Source of the DNA: Marseilla massiliensis
GTDB taxonomy: Bacteria > Bacteroidota > Bacteroidia > Bacteroidales > Bacteroidaceae
Assembly (NCBI RefSeq): GCF_016899955.1
Contig: NZ_JACJJL010000009.1
Coordinates: 1-64,000, forward strand
Direction of reading: 5' to 3'
Length of the DNA: 64,000 nucleotides
Part shown: positions 18,781 through 27,575 of the stretch, in pieces
How the letters are laid out: every line of letters starts with the position of its first letter
Position numbering within the stretch: the first letter of the stretch is position 1
Program-made: the position numbers and the translations under genes
The notes under the pieces: model-generated
Seen by the model: only the letters and a program-made list of their open reading frames with translations
Told to the model about the DNA's origin: nothing
Database searches by the model: none

Positions 18781-19288
18781 TGCAGATTGTTTACCTCGTT
18801 TACCCCGGTGTGTCTTGACATAATCGGCAAGTGCATCGGTTATATTTAGAATGGCCGCGCATCCTTATATTTTGGCCGCAGGAAACAAACTGTTTCCTGC
18901 GGCCTTTTTGTCGTCATTCGGTTTTCGGCCGTGCCGTAGGCGTCATGCCACTGCCTGGTGGTTTTGTGGCCAGCCGTCCGCCTGTGGGTTGATGTCAGCC
19001 TTCCCCTTGCCCCCAATTGTCACGTTTATGCCCCATGCGGCTTCATCTCCGCTAGTCTGTGGCGTCGGCCTATGCATGGTGGCATCCTGTCCACCCCCCA
19101 TTCCTCGTTATGGGGCAAGGCTCCCCCGCCCGGTTGCAGGGCATCTTGGCCGCCGCCTTTGCCCCCGGCTTGGCGGGCAACGGCGCGGCAATGCGTCCGG
19201 CAATATGCCGGCAACAGAGCGAAAGCACCATAAGTGCCGTGATAAGCATCAAAGGCGCATCCCCGGCGGATATGATGGCCGATTGGGC
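18781..19288. other. Spacer between paralog B and the radical SAM gene
   Basis: No gene supported; the open frames here lack start context and protein-like composition. The only recognised element is the terminator at 18874-18909. Confidence 0.55.
18874..18909 (+). terminator. Terminator after paralog B
   Basis: GGCCGCAGGAAACA (18874-18887) pairs with TGTTTCCTGCGGCC (18891-18904), followed by TTTTTG. Twelve stem bases are shared with the terminator after paralog A. Confidence 0.85.
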
Positions 19289-20065
19289 TCAATATGAAGC
19301 TGTGCACGGAATGCCCGCAGCAATCACCCTGTCTCTGATGGCGTCGAGTTCGTCGCGTGTGGCTTTCTTCAGGCCGTGGTCGGGCGTTTCGCGGTCAATG
19401 GTGTATATCATGACTTCACGCGGCGCAATCTCCACCACCTTATCAAGCCACGGGCCTACATATTCCTCGCCCGTGTTGTCAACGCTCACGCCCCCCGTAG
19501 ACCCTTTCATGAACATGGTCTGTATTATCAGGTGCCCTTCATACGACTTCAGCGTCGACACCACGTCGTCCACATTGAATCTGCATGCCGGTCGGTTCAC
19601 CAGGTTGATATACCCCGGGTCTACCGTGTCGAGTTTCAGAATGTTGTTGTCAACCCGCATGAGCGCATTGCGCACGTCGGGCCTGTGGGCCGCCGTCGAG
19701 TTGCTCAGCACCGAAATCCTTGCCTTCGGTGCATACCTGTCGCGCAGGCATATAGTGTCGCCTACTATCGCTGCGAAGTCGGGGTGCAGCGTAGGTTCGC
19801 CGTTGCCGGCAAACGTCAGCACGTCGGGCAGCAGCCCCTCGGCCGCCATCTGCTTCAGCTTTGCCTCGAGAGCGCCAGCCACCTCTTCCCGAGTGGGTCT
19901 CGGCAGTGCTGGTCGCCTTTGTGCGTTCAGTCCGCATTCACAGTAAATGCAGTCGAAAGTGCAAATCTTGCCGTCGGCCGGCATCAGGTTGATGCCAAGA
20001 GATACTCCCAGCCTCCGGCTGTGTATCGGCCCGAAAATGGGCGAAGGGTATATCACAGTGCTCAT
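19289..20065 (-). CDS. Radical SAM protein of uncharacterised type
   Basis: 258-residue cytosolic iron-sulfur enzyme. The cluster motif CTFDCIYC (Cys35, Cys39, Cys42) has CxxxCxxC spacing. It is followed by LTFAGNGEPTLHPDF at the position of the SAM-binding glycine-rich strand, and by later strands with ISVLSNST and VMIYTID. The N-terminus YPSPIFGPIHSRRLGVSLG is shared by a group of short radical SAM proteins common in Bacteroidales. The reaction is unknown. It lacks the extra cysteines of SPASM-type maturases. It stands alone, with no partner gene close by. Confidence 0.85.
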   Translation of the reverse strand: MSTVIYPSPIFGPIHSRRLGVSLGINLMPADGKICTFDCIYCECGLNAQRRPALPRPTREEVAGALEAKLKQMAAEGLLPDVLTFAGNGEPTLHPDFAAIVGDTICLRDRYAPKARISVLSNSTAAHRPDVRNALMRVDNNILKLDTVDPGYINLVNRPACRFNVDDVVSTLKSYEGHLIIQTMFMKGSTGGVSVDNTGEEYVGPWLDKVVEIAPREVMIYTIDRETPDHGLKKATRDELDAIRDRVIAAGIPCTASY

Positions 20066-20336
20066 GATTCATTTCTTTTGGTTAATACGTTGAAGGTGCA
20101 GTCCGGCACCGCCAGATGCCCGGCCTCGGGCCCGGCCGGCGCCTTCGGCCGCGCCGCCGTGCCAAGACCGGGGCCGAAGGCGTGGCATTGCCACTCTTGC
20201 CCGGGTGCATCTTGTCTTCTGCAAAGGTATACAAAATAATGCGACACCCGTTGTTAATAGTAGTTAATCAGTTGCCCGTGAACGGATTTTTTTGTTACTT
20301 TGCACAATCTAAGATGTATTACATCCTGCTAAGATA

Positions 20337-21215
20337 ATGGGAAAGAGACGTAAAAGAGCCGGCGGCCGCCATGGGCTGCAGGTGGTTACTTTGTGTATAA
20401 GCACCACAATGGTGCTCGTTTTGCTTGGGCTGTTGGTGTTTTTCGTGCTCACGGCCCGCAACCTTTCGGCCTACGTTAAGGAAAACCTCACGGTGACGGT
20501 GATGTTGGCCGACAGCGTGACCGACAATCAGGCGCGCCTGATGTGCCGCGACATGTACCGCCGGCGTTACACCCGCAACGTTGACTACATAAGCAAGGAG
20601 CAGGCCCAGCGGGAGCAGACGGCCGCCATGGGCGCCGACCCGTCAGAGTTTCTCGGCTTCAACCCGTTCTCGGCCACGCTCGAGGTGCGCATGAAGTCGG
20701 AATATGCCAACCGTGATTCGCTCCGTTGGATATCGGCCGAGCTCATGAAAGACAGCCGTGTTACCGACGTGGCTTACCAGGAAGACCTCATGGACAGCGT
20801 CAACAACAACCTGCGCAAGTTCAGCGTGGTGCTGCTTGCGCTGGCCGTCCTGCTCACGTGTGTCTCGTTCTCCCTGATTAACAGCACCGTGAAACTGAGC
20901 GTTTATTCCCGCCGTTTCCTCATCCACACGATGAAGCTTGTCGGTGCCTCGTGGGGCTTCATACGTCGCCCGTTCCTGCGCAATGCCATAGGCATAGGCC
21001 TGCTGGCCGCTGTGCTGGCCTGCGGTGTGCTTGGCGGCGGGGCCTACCTGCTCTATACCTACGAGCCTTCGATAGTGGCCGTGGTCACATGGCGCGAGCT
21101 TGCCATCACCGGGGTTGCCGTGTTTGTGTTCGGCATAGTCATCACCACCCTGTGCTCTTGCATCTCGGTCAACAAGTTCCTGCGCATGTCGGCCGGCGAC
21201 TTGTATAAGATTTAG
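20337..21215 (+). CDS. ftsX: Cell-division protein FtsX
   Basis: Inner-membrane permease-like subunit of the FtsEX complex, which couples ATP hydrolysis by FtsE to activation of peptidoglycan hydrolases at the division site. 292 residues with the FtsX layout: a first membrane segment (about 16-42), a periplasmic domain (about 43-158, with YISKEQAQ and NPFSATLEV), then three membrane segments near 162-185, 212-238 and 252-277. FtsE is not in the window, as often in Bacteroidota. It heads a conserved same-strand run with DUF3098, uppP, truB, queA and folK. A TTACTTTGC box at 20295-20303 is a plausible promoter element, about 35 nt before the ATG. Confidence 0.9.
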   Translation: MGKRRKRAGGRHGLQVVTLCISTTMVLVLLGLLVFFVLTARNLSAYVKENLTVTVMLADSVTDNQARLMCRDMYRRRYTRNVDYISKEQAQREQTAAMGADPSEFLGFNPFSATLEVRMKSEYANRDSLRWISAELMKDSRVTDVAYQEDLMDSVNNNLRKFSVVLLALAVLLTCVSFSLINSTVKLSVYSRRFLIHTMKLVGASWGFIRRPFLRNAIGIGLLAAVLACGVLGGGAYLLYTYEPSIVAVVTWRELAITGVAVFVFGIVITTLCSCISVNKFLRMSAGDLYKI

Positions 21216-21367
21216 CCTGCCACCCGCTCCGGCAGCCACGCGGGGGCGCCATTGCGTGGCCGCAGCCACGGCTGCAAGCAGCCGGCTGCGGCCCGGCGCG
21301 CGTCGCAGTCTGCCGCCGTGGGGGCGTTTGCATATTGGTTTTTGATAAGAGTATTAGTTTAATTATA

Positions 21368-21646
21368 ATGGACAAGAGAAATTTAGCATTCGACCGTACG
21401 AATTTCATATTGCTGGCAGTATGCATGGCAATAGTGATAGTCGGCTTCGTGCTCATGAGCGGGCCCGGGTCGACTGAAGACGTGTATAACCCCGACATCT
21501 TCAGTGCGCGCCGCATCAAGGTGGCTCCCGTTGTGTGCCTTGTCGGCTTTGTCGGCATGGTTTACGCCATTATCCGCAAGCCAAAGTCTGTTGCAGGCGA
21601 GGCCATAGAGAGTGTAGAACCAACCCAGGAGGCAACGGCAGAGTAA
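21368..21646 (+). CDS. DUF3098 small membrane protein
   Basis: 92-residue protein with two predicted membrane helices (residues about 12-32 and 56-74) joined by a short loop containing [21 protein letters not shown], a signature of DUF3098. ATG 21368 ([13 protein letters not shown]) is preferred over an upstream start at 21335 because the family begins with this sequence. The function is unknown, but the gene sits between ftsX and uppP in many Bacteroidota, which hints at an envelope role. The next gene starts 1 bp after its stop. Confidence 0.85.
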   Translation: MDKRNLAFDRTNFILLAVCMAIVIVGFVLMSGPGSTEDVYNPDIFSARRIKVAPVVCLVGFVGMVYAIIRKPKSVAGEAIESVEPTQEATAE

Positions 21647-21647
21647 G

Positions 21648-22502
21648 ATGGGAGACATGACATTGCTCGAGGTGATAATCATCGCCATCGTCGAGGGGCT
21701 CACCGAGTTCCTGCCTGTGTCGTCAACAGGCCACATGATAATTGCCCAAAACGTGCTTGGCGTAGAGAGCACCGTGTTTGTCAAGGCATTCACGTTCATC
21801 ATCCAGTTTGGTGCCATACTCTCTGTGGTGGTGCTCTACTGGAAGCGTTTCTTCCGCCTCAACCGTGAGCCGCTGCCCGAGGGGGCTTCGGCTGTCAAGC
21901 GTTTCCTCCACAAGTTCGACTTCTACTGGAAGCTCCTGGTGGCCTTCATCCCGGCCGCCGTGCTCGGGCTTTTGTTCAGCGACATGATCGACGCCATGCT
22001 CGAGAGCGTCATGGTTGTGGCCATCATGCTCGTGGTTGGCGGTGTGTTCATGCTCTTTTGCGACAAGCTGTTCGGCAACGGCAGCGAGAGCACCAAGATG
22101 ACCGAGCGCCGTGCGTTCATGGTGGGCCTCTTCCAGTGCATCTCGATGATACCGGGCGTTTCGCGTTCCATGGCCACCATCGTGGGCGGCATGGCCCAGA
22201 AGCTCACCCGCAAGGCCGCGGCCGAGTTCTCGTTTTTCCTCGCCGTGCCCACCATGTTTGCCGCCACGGTCTACAAGATGTATAAGCTCTTCAGCGAAGG
22301 CGGCACCGACATAATCATGAACAACCTCGGGGCGCTCATCGTAGGCAACCTCGTGGCATTCGTCGTTGCCATGCTTGCCATAAAGTTCTTCATCAGCTAT
22401 GTGACAAAATACGGCTTCAAGGCATTCGGCTGGTACCGCATCATCGTCGGGCTGGTCATCCTTGCGCTGCTGTTCACTGGCCACACACTTGAGATGGCAT
22501 AA
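21648..22502 (+). CDS. uppP: Undecaprenyl-diphosphatase UppP (BacA type)
   Basis: Integral membrane phosphatase that converts undecaprenyl diphosphate to the monophosphate, recycling the lipid carrier for peptidoglycan and surface glycans. Both family motifs are present: [14 protein letters not shown] (residues 16-29) and [15 protein letters not shown] (near residue 165). 284 residues with several membrane helices, a normal length. ATG 21657 is an alternative start. Its TAA overlaps the next ATG by one base, implying translational coupling with truB. Confidence 0.94.
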   Translation: MGDMTLLEVIIIAIVEGLTEFLPVSSTGHMIIAQNVLGVESTVFVKAFTFIIQFGAILSVVVLYWKRFFRLNREPLPEGASAVKRFLHKFDFYWKLLVAFIPAAVLGLLFSDMIDAMLESVMVVAIMLVVGGVFMLFCDKLFGNGSESTKMTERRAFMVGLFQCISMIPGVSRSMATIVGGMAQKLTRKAAAEFSFFLAVPTMFAATVYKMYKLFSEGGTDIIMNNLGALIVGNLVAFVVAMLAIKFFISYVTKYGFKAFGWYRIIVGLVILALLFTGHTLEMA

Positions 22503-23221
22503 TGAATTTCACCGAGGGAGAGTACATCTATCTTGACAAACCTTACGGTATGTCGAGCTTCGGGGCGTTGGCAAGGGTGCGTTACCTCATATCCCAGCGC
22601 CTCGGCGTGAAGCGGCTCAAGACCGGCCACGCCGGCACGCTTGACCCGTTGGCCACCGGCGTGCTCATACTCTGCACCGGTCGGAAGACAAAAGAGATTG
22701 AGAGGCTGCAGCTCACCACCAAAGAGTATGTGGCCACCATGCAGCTCGGGGCCACCACTCCGAGCTTCGACATGGAGCACACCGTCGACGCCACCTATCC
22801 CACGGCGCACATCACGCGCGCCAAGGTCGAGGCCGCGCTGGCCCGTTTTGTGGGTGAGATAAGCCAGGTGCCGCCCGAATACTCTGCCTGCAAGGTGGGC
22901 GGGGCCCGGGCTTACAGCCTGATGCGCAAGGGGCGCGACGTGGAGCTCAAGCCCAAGACGCTGCGTATCGACGAGATAGAGCTTATGGATTTTGATGCCA
23001 CGCGCATGAGGCTTGCCGTCAGGGTGGTCTGCGGCAAGGGCACATACATACGCGCCCTGGCCCGCGACATAGGCCGCGAGCTGGGCAGCGGAGCCTTCCT
23101 CACGTCGTTGCGCCGCACGCGCATCGGCGCCGTCAGGGCCGAAGACTGCGTGACGCTCGACGACTTCCCGGCGTGGCTCGAACGACAGGACATTGAAGAC
23201 AATATACTGAAAGGAGATTGA
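22502..23221 (+). CDS. truB: tRNA pseudouridine-55 synthase TruB
   Basis: Makes pseudouridine 55 in the T-loop of tRNAs. The catalytic motif [15 protein letters not shown] places the nucleophile Asp at residue 48. The later [18 protein letters not shown] and [12 protein letters not shown] motifs are typical. 239 residues, at the short end because it lacks a long C-terminal extension. Overlaps uppP by one base and precedes queA by 4 bp, so the run is co-transcribed. No anomalies. Confidence 0.95.
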   Translation: MNFTEGEYIYLDKPYGMSSFGALARVRYLISQRLGVKRLKTGHAGTLDPLATGVLILCTGRKTKEIERLQLTTKEYVATMQLGATTPSFDMEHTVDATYPTAHITRAKVEAALARFVGEISQVPPEYSACKVGGARAYSLMRKGRDVELKPKTLRIDEIELMDFDATRMRLAVRVVCGKGTYIRALARDIGRELGSGAFLTSLRRTRIGAVRAEDCVTLDDFPAWLERQDIEDNILKGD

Positions 23222-23225
23222 ATAT

Positions 23226-24386
23226 ATGAAACTGACACAATTCAAGTTTAAGTTGCCAGAGGCGCAGGTGGCCCTTGAGCCGCCGTTCCGCGCGTTCCCC
23301 AATCCCGACGGCACCGTCGACAAGGTGTACCATCGCGATGAGTGCCGCCTGATGGTGGCCCACCGCAAGAGCAATAGTATAGAGATGTGCAAGAAAGACG
23401 CCGAGGGCAACGACATGATGGATGCCGATGGCAATCCCGTTTACCTCGGTTTCCGCGACATAGTGAACTACTTTGACGACGGCGACGCCTTCATCTTCAA
23501 CGACACCAAGGTGTTTCCGGCCCGACTCTACGGCACCAAGGAGAAGACCGACGCAAAGATTGAGGTGTTCTTGCTGCGCGAGCTCAACGAAGAACTGCGC
23601 CTTTGGGACGTGCTGGTTGAGCCGGCCCGGAAGATACGCATAGGCAACAAGCTGTTTTTCAACGACGACGGGCCGATGGTGGCCGAGGTCATCGACAACA
23701 CCACGAGCCGCGGGCGCACGCTCAGGTTCCTGTATGACTGCCCTCACGATGAGTTCAAGCGCGAGCTCTTTGCCTTGGGCGAGGCACCGCTGCCGCGCTA
23801 CATCATCGACCGCAGGCCTGCCACAGCCGACGACATGGAGAACTTCCAGACCATCTTCGCCAAGAACGAGGGGGCTGTCACTGCACCTTCCACAGGGCTG
23901 CACTTCAGCCGTGAGCTGATGAAGATGATGGAGATTCGCGGCATCAACAAGGCGTTCATCACCGTGCATTGCAGCCTCGGCAGCTTCGAGCCCATCGAGG
24001 TGGAGGACCTGACTAAGCACAAGATGAACTCCGAGCAGATGATTGTGGGTGCCGAGGCTTGCCGCGTGGTCAACGAGGCCAAGCAGGCCGGCCACCGCGT
24101 CTGCGCTGTCGGGGTGAGCACGGCACGTGCCACTGAGACTGCCGTGGGCACCGACGGGCTGCTGAAAGAGTTTGACGGCTGGACAAACAAGTTTATCTTC
24201 CCGCCCTACGACTATGGCATGGCCAACAGCATGGTGGCCAACTTCTACCATCCCGAGTCGACCATGCTCATGGCCACGGCTGCCTTTGGCGGCTACGAGC
24301 TCGTGATGGAGGCCTACAAGATGGCGGTCAAGAATGGCTACAGGTTTGGGTGCTACGGCGATGCGCTGCTCATACTTGACGACTGA
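23226..24386 (+). CDS. queA: S-adenosylmethionine:tRNA ribosyltransferase-isomerase QueA
   Basis: Transfers the ribosyl part of SAM to preQ1-modified tRNA to form epoxyqueuosine. Family motifs are seen: [15 protein letters not shown], the substrate region PLPRYI, and [10 protein letters not shown]. The protein then has [16 protein letters not shown] and [17 protein letters not shown] near the end. At 386 residues it is somewhat longer than the enterobacterial enzyme, with an N-terminal insertion ([20 protein letters not shown]) that I regard as a lineage feature. Located 4 bp after truB. Confidence 0.94.
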   Translation: MKLTQFKFKLPEAQVALEPPFRAFPNPDGTVDKVYHRDECRLMVAHRKSNSIEMCKKDAEGNDMMDADGNPVYLGFRDIVNYFDDGDAFIFNDTKVFPARLYGTKEKTDAKIEVFLLRELNEELRLWDVLVEPARKIRIGNKLFFNDDGPMVAEVIDNTTSRGRTLRFLYDCPHDEFKRELFALGEAPLPRYIIDRRPATADDMENFQTIFAKNEGAVTAPSTGLHFSRELMKMMEIRGINKAFITVHCSLGSFEPIEVEDLTKHKMNSEQMIVGAEACRVVNEAKQAGHRVCAVGVSTARATETAVGTDGLLKEFDGWTNKFIFPPYDYGMANSMVANFYHPESTMLMATAAFGGYELVMEAYKMAVKNGYRFGCYGDALLILDD

Positions 24387-24406
24387 CGTGGCCGGAGGCA
24401 TGCGAC

Positions 24407-24835
24407 ATGAGTGAAGGCATGGCATTCCACGATGTCTATCTTGGCCTCGGGGCCAACATCGGCGACCGCGCAAAGACCTTGGCCGCTGCCACCGACAGGA
24501 TTGGCGAGCTAGTTGGCGAGGTGGTGGGCCGCTCCGCTCTGTATGAGACAGAGCCGTGGGGGTTTGAGTCAGACCACATGTTTGTCAACTACGTGGTGCA
24601 TTGCCGCACGGCCCTGAGCCCGCGGCAGGTGCTCGAGCAGACGCAGCTCATAGAGCGCGAGCTCGGCCGGAGGCGCAAGTCGGTTGGCGGGTGCTATGCC
24701 GACAGGCCCATCGACATCGACATTTTGCTTTACGACGACATCACCGTCGACGAGCCCGACCTCAAGATTCCGCATCCGCTCATGCACGAGCGCGACTTCG
24801 TGATGATGCCCCTCAACGAGATATTGGGGCGCTGA
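24407..24835 (+). CDS. folK: 6-Hydroxymethyl-dihydropterin pyrophosphokinase FolK
   Basis: Transfers pyrophosphate from ATP to the pterin in folate synthesis. 142 residues. Seen are the start VYLGLGANIGDR, the pterin-site segment SALYETEPWGF, the catalytic stretch ERELGRRRKSV...DRPIDIDILLYDD with its two Asp residues for magnesium, and the closing IPHPLMHERDFVMMPLNEI. It is last in the ftsX run, 20 bp after queA. FolB, the preceding pathway enzyme, is encoded at 53006 in this window. Confidence 0.94.
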   Translation: MSEGMAFHDVYLGLGANIGDRAKTLAAATDRIGELVGEVVGRSALYETEPWGFESDHMFVNYVVHCRTALSPRQVLEQTQLIERELGRRRKSVGGCYADRPIDIDILLYDDITVDEPDLKIPHPLMHERDFVMMPLNEILGR

Positions 24836-24882
24836 CGGGCTTTTGGCCTGTCAGCGGGCATGCGTCCGCTTGGCCATGAAAC

Positions 24883-24921
24883 AAGGCGCCACAGGCAGTG
24901 CTGCACTGCCTGTGGCGCCTT
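24883..24921. terminator. Terminator after folK
   Basis: AAGGCGCCACAGGCAGTG (24883-24900) pairs perfectly with CACTGCCTGTGGCGCCTT (24904-24921) around a 3-nt loop. An 18-bp stem between convergent folK and rpsO, probably active on the plus strand. Confidence 0.85.
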
Positions 24922-24993
24922 TCGCATATGTCTGGCCGGCTCCGCGCCACGGCCCCCTGGCTGCTGCGGCTGCTTGCCGTGGGGCAAAAGCAA

Positions 24994-25030
24994 AGGCAGG
25001 AAGCTCCGTTTTTGCCGGTGCTTCCTGCCT
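24994..25030 (-). terminator. Terminator after rpsO
   Basis: On the minus strand AGGCAGGAAGC (25030-25020) pairs with GCTTCCTGCCT (25004-24994), followed by TTGCTTTTG. It lies 30 bp past the rpsO stop codon. Confidence 0.8.
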
Positions 25031-25059
25031 GTTTTCCTTTTCCGCCTGGCGTTTGCCTG

Positions 25060-25329
25060 TTACTTGCGCAGGCCGAGAGCCTTGATTATGGCGCGGTAGC
25101 GGTTTACGTCGCGGTCGTAGAGATAGTTGAGCAGTGCGCGGCGCTTGCCCACGAGCTTGGTCAGCGACCTTTCGGTCACGAAGTCCTTGTGGTGCTTCTT
25201 GAGGTGCTCTGTCAGGTGGGCGATGCGGTATGTGAACAGCGCAATCTGGCTTTCAGCCGACCCTGTGTTGGTCTTTGACGTTCCATACTGCTCGAAAATC
25301 TCTTCCTTTTTTGCCTTGTCTAAATACAT
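25060..25329 (-). CDS. rpsO: 30S ribosomal protein S15
   Basis: Binds 16S rRNA in the platform of the small subunit. 89 residues, the universal length. Characteristic segments are GSAESQIALFTYRIAHLTEHLKKH (interrupted here for brevity to its helical core TYRIAHLTEHLKKH), KDFVTERSLTKLVGKRRALL and NYLYDRDVNRYRAII. It is a single-gene unit with its own promoter box and terminator. S15 autoregulates its mRNA in several bacteria; the 110-nt leader could allow this, but I see no recognisable structure. Confidence 0.97.
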   Translation of the reverse strand: MYLDKAKKEEIFEQYGTSKTNTGSAESQIALFTYRIAHLTEHLKKHHKDFVTERSLTKLVGKRRALLNYLYDRDVNRYRAIIKALGLRK

Positions 25330-25438
25330 GGTTTTTTGTTTGATTAATTTGTTTGATAATTACATCCTTCTGATGCCGGCAGCCTTAATCACAACGGCCG
25401 CATCGTCGAATGCATCGGACTTTCCGAATTTGCGGTTG

Positions 25439-25446
25439 CAAAGTTA
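25439..25446 (-). promoter_or_regulatory. -7 box of rpsO
   Basis: TAACTTTG on the minus strand, followed by CA, matches TAnnTTTG. Transcription would start about 100 nt before the rpsO ATG. Confidence 0.6.
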
Positions 25447-25546
25447 CTTATTTTTATTCATATTACGCTGTTTGTCAGCATGTAATTGGTGGCGCGTTAA
25501 CATATATTTAGTGTTCGGGCCCCTTCGGCGGTGCTGTCCGCTGCGC

Positions 25547-25930
25547 TCACCAGCCCATTATGTTGCGCAATATCCACCACCCTGTCACCGCCAGCAGCAC
25601 GCCAGCGGTAAACTTGGTGTTGTTGACCGCGGCATAAAACCCCGGACGGCGCTTTCTCACGAGTTCGCCTACCAGCAGCAGGGCCACGGCCGGCAGCGAG
25701 GCCACCAGCAGGAAGTTGTAGGCGGCCGCCCCCCTGATGTCGGCGTGCAGCAGGCAGTGGATGGCCCTTTGCGAGCCGCATCCCGGGCATTTCAGGCCCG
25801 TCAGCGTCAGGAACGGGCACCGTGGGAATATGGCGTTCGTGGCCGGGTCGAGCGCGAAATAGGCCGCCCCGGCCAATGCTATGGCACATGCCGCGAGTGC
25901 CGTTGTGGCTATTCTTGCTGTTTTCGTCAT
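25547..25930 (-). CDS. DUF2752 membrane protein
   Basis: 127-residue protein starting at ATG 25930 (MTKTARIATT). It has membrane segments at about 8-27, 65-88 and 103-122, and the DUF2752 signature CPFLTLTGLKCPGCGSQRA (residues 38-56), whose cysteines could bind metal. The function is unknown. In Bacteroidota it commonly sits beside CD225/dispanin genes, as it does here, 175 bp after the nearer one, so these three genes may form one membrane-related unit. Confidence 0.8.
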   Translation of the reverse strand: MTKTARIATTALAACAIALAGAAYFALDPATNAIFPRCPFLTLTGLKCPGCGSQRAIHCLLHADIRGAAAYNFLLVASLPAVALLLVGELVRKRRPGFYAAVNNTKFTAGVLLAVTGWWILRNIMGW

Positions 25931-26105
25931 TGTTTGGTTTGCTGTTTGTTGCCGGGTGTGGCGGCGGGCAGTGGCCTGCGCGGCCTGCCGCCCCATCGCC
26001 CGGCCATGGCAAAGGCCCATCCGCTGTGGCGTGATGGGCCTTTGTGGCTTTTCTTGCTTTGGCTTTGCGGCGCCTGCCGTGCTCTGCTGCGCCGCGCGGT
26101 AGCGC

Positions 26106-26372
26106 CTACATGTCGGGAAGTGCCGACTTCAGCATCACGCCGTAGCCGATGGCATAGACGATGATGACCACTATACCCACTATGAATCCTATCTTTGTCC
26201 ACTTGGCGGCAGTGGCACTGGCCTGCTGCGCAGCCTCTATGTTGCCCGATGCGTAGAGTGAGTTGACCTTTGCTGCGTTGACTATTCCAACGATGCCGAA
26301 CGGCAGGCAGCAGAACAGGGTCACGAGGATTGACTCAACGAGCCACGTCTTTGGTTGTACGTTTTCTTCCAT
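26106..26372 (-). CDS. CD225/dispanin-family membrane protein
   Basis: 88-residue protein of the family that includes animal interferon-induced transmembrane proteins. It follows the pattern: short polar N-terminus, PKTWLVESILVTLFCCLPFGIVG (helix-forming first membrane segment, core TLFCCLPFG), a central conserved loop with IVNAAKVNSLYASGNIEAA, and a second membrane segment near 60-80. Bacterial members are mostly of unknown function. A second CD225 gene lies 55 bp upstream on the same strand, so this looks like a tandem duplicate lacking the GYF part. Confidence 0.85.
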   Translation of the reverse strand: MEENVQPKTWLVESILVTLFCCLPFGIVGIVNAAKVNSLYASGNIEAAQQASATAAKWTKIGFIVGIVVIIVYAIGYGVMLKSALPDM

Positions 26373-26427
26373 GATAGCTTTGTTTTAAGTTGTTATTGAT
26401 AATTGTTGACGGTCGTTTGCAGGTGGG

Positions 26428-26895
26428 TCACAGCGCAGAGAGCAATGCGCCCATGACGATGAAGCCTATGTACAGTACTGCCACGCCGGCCCCTATGCCA
26501 ATGCCCCACAACACCATGTTGCGCGCCTGGCGCGACTTGTATTCGGCCATTTCGTAGTTGCCTTGCAGGTAGTTGCTTTCCACCTGTGATGAATATACTA
26601 TTGCTATCACTCCGAACACTATGCAGCACAGCAGCGTCACGACTATCGATTCGGCCAGCCATGTCTTGGGCATGGGCGGGCGGGTGGCCTCGGCCTTGCT
26701 GTCTTGCGGCGCGTCCACCTGCGGCGGGGCTGCAGGCAGTGCAAACTCGGCCAGCTCGGCCACGTCGGCGGCGTCTGTCCATCCGTCCAGTCCTTCGCGC
26801 CATACCTTTGTGTCTTGTGTCAGCCCTGTTTCTCTCAGGTATTCAATAGAGTAAGGGCCTTGCCTCCGGTTGTCTTTGATGATGTAGTAGTCCAT
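26428..26895 (-). CDS. GYF_2-CD225 fusion membrane protein
   Basis: 155-residue protein starting at ATG 26895. Residues 1-50 form a GYF_2-type domain (YYIIKDNRRQGPYSIEYLRE, then VWREGLDGWTDAADV), which in other proteins binds proline-rich peptides. A proline-rich linker (about 53-75) follows, then a CD225 domain with PKTWLAESIVVTLLCCIVFG, the conserved loop YSSQVESNYLQGNYEMAEY and a second membrane segment near 130-150. The GYF part should face the cytoplasm. It is first in the putative three-gene unit with the second CD225 and DUF2752 genes. Confidence 0.85.
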   Translation of the reverse strand: MDYYIIKDNRRQGPYSIEYLRETGLTQDTKVWREGLDGWTDAADVAELAEFALPAAPPQVDAPQDSKAEATRPPMPKTWLAESIVVTLLCCIVFGVIAIVYSSQVESNYLQGNYEMAEYKSRQARNMVLWGIGIGAGVAVLYIGFIVMGALLSAL

Positions 26896-26988
26896 GTCGG
26901 TCTGTATGTTCGTTAGTGTCGGCCCGGTATTGCGTTGTGGCTCCGTGGCGTGGCATTTTGCCTTGCCTCCCATGCTCCAAGCCTTATG

Positions 26989-27012
26989 CAAATGTACGAA
27001 TAAAATTGCAAA
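26989..27012 (-). promoter_or_regulatory. Promoter of the GYF-CD225 unit
   Basis: On the minus strand TACATTTG (26996-26989) matches the -7 box, with TTTG (27012-27009) exactly 12 nt upstream. The start site would lie about 85-90 nt before the ATG. Confidence 0.5.
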
Positions 27013-27309
27013 CGGCAATGAAAAAACATGAAAAATGTTTCAATTCGGCATGTTGTGATGCAGTGGCGTTGCTCATTTCGGTTGTTTTCGCTGCTAATTT
27101 GTGCTGGTTTTCGGTATGTCCCGGTTTGTCGTCCAGCCCTGCCGGGCGTTTGCGGTGCTGCGGGCGGGGTGGTGGCGGTGTGGCTTGGCTGCGTCGTCGC
27201 CACATGGTGTGGCGCCATGTGGTGTGAGTTTTTAGTCATGTCGTGGCACTTTGCGCAACCGGTTGAGCCACAGCCTGTTTGCCTTGCCTTGGTCATGGCT
27301 GTGCAGAAC

Positions 27310-27375
27310 GGGCCGTTTTGGCTTGCCGTTTGGGCCGTTTTGCACTGCCAAACGGGCCGTCCTGTTTGGCAAAAC
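27310..27375 (+). repeat. Tandem array, 22-bp period, three units
   Basis: Units at 27310, 27332 and 27354 begin GGGCCGTTTTGG, GGGCCGTTTTGC and GGGCCGTCCTGT, exactly 22 bp apart. The second and third end in AAAC, so junctions form AAACGG-G-CCG dyads. It lies about 170 bp before the typA promoter. Confidence 0.85.
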
Positions 27376-27542
27376 GGCCCTGGCCGTACGGCTGCCGTTG
27401 CGTGTCAGTATATTTCGCGTTGCGCAGGTAGGCTCTCGCCCGGCCGTGGTGGCGTGCCGGCGCAGGCCTTGCGCAACAGACATATTTTGCCCGTGCGTGT
27501 TAAAAATACCGCGCATGATTATTTATTGTGGATTAAAATGTG

Positions 27543-27550
27543 TAACTTTG
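27543..27550 (+). promoter_or_regulatory. -7 box of typA
   Basis: TAACTTTG followed by CA matches TAnnTTTG. Transcription would start about 20 nt before the typA ATG. Confidence 0.65.
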
Positions 27551-27575
27551 CAGCGGTTTTTAAGGTAACAACTCA

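Larger units (their letters stand above)
26896..27575. other. 680-bp spacer between divergent GYF-CD225 gene and typA
   Basis: No gene supported. It holds a minus-strand promoter box (26989-26996), the repeat array at 27310-27375 and the typA -7 box (27543-27550). Confidence 0.6.

Noticed and set aside
18851..19307. Several open frames of 90-150 codons in the spacer before the radical SAM gene
   Set aside because: High Pro, Arg, Cys and His content, mutually overlapping on both strands, and no start signals.
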